NCBI GenBank assembly: GCA_937893205.1 | Contig: CALBJU010000214.1 | Coordinates: 1 to 5,396 of the forward strand | Length of the DNA: 5,396 nt | Source: an uncultured Bacteroidota bacterium | GTDB lineage: Bacteria > Bacteroidota > Rhodothermia > Rhodothermales > UBA10348 | Direction: 5' to 3' | Shown: positions 5,120 to 5,396 of the stretch, one piece after another | Position numbering within the stretch: position 1 is the stretch's first letter | Layout of the letters: every line of letters starts with the position of its first letter | Position numbers and translations under genes: made by a program | The notes under the pieces: model-generated | What the model was told of the DNA's origin: nothing | Seen by the model: only the letters and a program-made list of their open reading frames with translations | Database searches by the model: none

Positions 5120-5396
5120 ATGGACAAATTCGTTCTGACTTCTATACTGCTGTGTCTGTTTTTCACGGATGCGCTGGCCCAGAAAACGCGACGCAGCAGT
5201 GAGAGCGAGGGCGTCCAGTTTGATACGAAATTGGACTCCAGGGGCCGTATTGATCTTCGAAGTGGTCTTGTGCGTGCGCGGTATGGGCAACAGCGATTCA
5301 AGACGTACACCGACCCCGAGCACTTTCTGAAGGAAGAATCGGTCCAGTTTGGATGGAATCGGAATATTGACGATCTCGACCTCATCTCCGACAAAA
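5120..5396 (+). CDS. N-terminus of an unrecognised exported protein (partial, runs off the window)
   Basis: An ATG at 5120-5122 opens a frame that stays open for 92 codons to the window edge. The first 20 residues look like a classical Sec signal peptide: K3, a hydrophobic core (F-V-L-T-S-I-L-L-C-L-F-F), then T-D-A-L-A before Q21, predicting signal peptidase I cleavage after A20. C12 is inside the core and not in a proper lipobox, so a lipoprotein is less likely. The mature part begins with a charged linker (K-T-R-R-S-S-E-S-E) and continues with mixed, basic, Tyr/Phe-containing sequence such as S-G-L-V-R-A-R-Y-G-Q-Q-R-F. I recognise no family from this part. It lies 82 bases beyond metK, and a hairpin between them suggests its own transcript. 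Coding is supported by the unbroken frame and signal peptide; the function is unknown. Confidence 0.65.
   Translation, partial: MDKFVLTSILLCLFFTDALAQKTRRSSESEGVQFDTKLDSRGRIDLRSGLVRARYGQQRFKTYTDPEHFLKEESVQFGWNRNIDDLDLISDK

Noticed and set aside
4978..5394. 138-codon minus-strand frame overlapping the end of metK and the exported-protein start
   Set aside because: It overlaps metK in antisense and lacks recognisable motifs, whereas the plus-strand frame from 5120 begins with a convincing signal peptide.
1..5396. CRISPR array, IS element or defence system
   Set aside because: There are no regularly spaced repeats, transposase or nuclease-like frames, and no terminal inverted repeats with target duplications.

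Overview
The window looks like chromosomal DNA of a free-living bacterium with roughly balanced base composition. I infer a Bacteroidota-related lineage, possibly Rhodothermota or Balneolota. The reasons are a short stand-alone DUF721/DciA-like protein, few Shine-Dalgarno sites (only acpP has a strong one), and the flavour of the MetK and FabF sequences. This placement rests on memory of those families, not on a search.

Layout, left to right. (1) 31-726, minus: N-terminal 231 residues of a PLP-dependent trans-sulfuration enzyme (cystathionine gamma-synthase/lyase family), stopped early by a TAG. (2) 727-1020: a 294-bp divergent spacer with three consecutive hairpin-forming inverted repeats (815-837, 846-882, 922-980). 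The last is long and has an apical UUCG loop. (3) 1021-1311, plus: DUF721/DciA-like protein. (4) 1321-1686, minus: small cupin protein, convergent with the previous gene and 9 bp from it. (5) 1749-2042, minus: C-terminal remnant (two membrane segments) of a sugar-porter MFS transporter whose 5' four-fifths is absent. (6) 2045-2080: AT-tailed hairpin, a likely bidirectional terminator for fabF. (7) 3649 to 2097, minus: an acpP-fabF operon, the core of type II fatty acid elongation. (8) 3650-3867: divergent promoter region with direct and inverted repeats. (9) 3868-5037, plus: complete metK (S-adenosylmethionine synthetase), followed by a probable terminator. (10) 5120-5396, plus: start of an unrecognised exported protein with a clear signal peptide, running off the right edge.

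Functionally, acpP and fabF act together: ACP carries the acyl chain and FabF condenses it with malonyl-ACP. MetK makes SAM. The trans-sulfuration enzyme would belong to methionine/cysteine metabolism, but it is broken as seen here and is not adjacent to metK. The left half (truncated enzyme, structured spacer, transporter debris) looks like eroded or rearranged sequence, while the right half is conserved housekeeping. I found no CRISPR array, tRNA, rRNA, IS element or defence system. The item most worth follow-up is the structured spacer upstream of the DUF721 gene.
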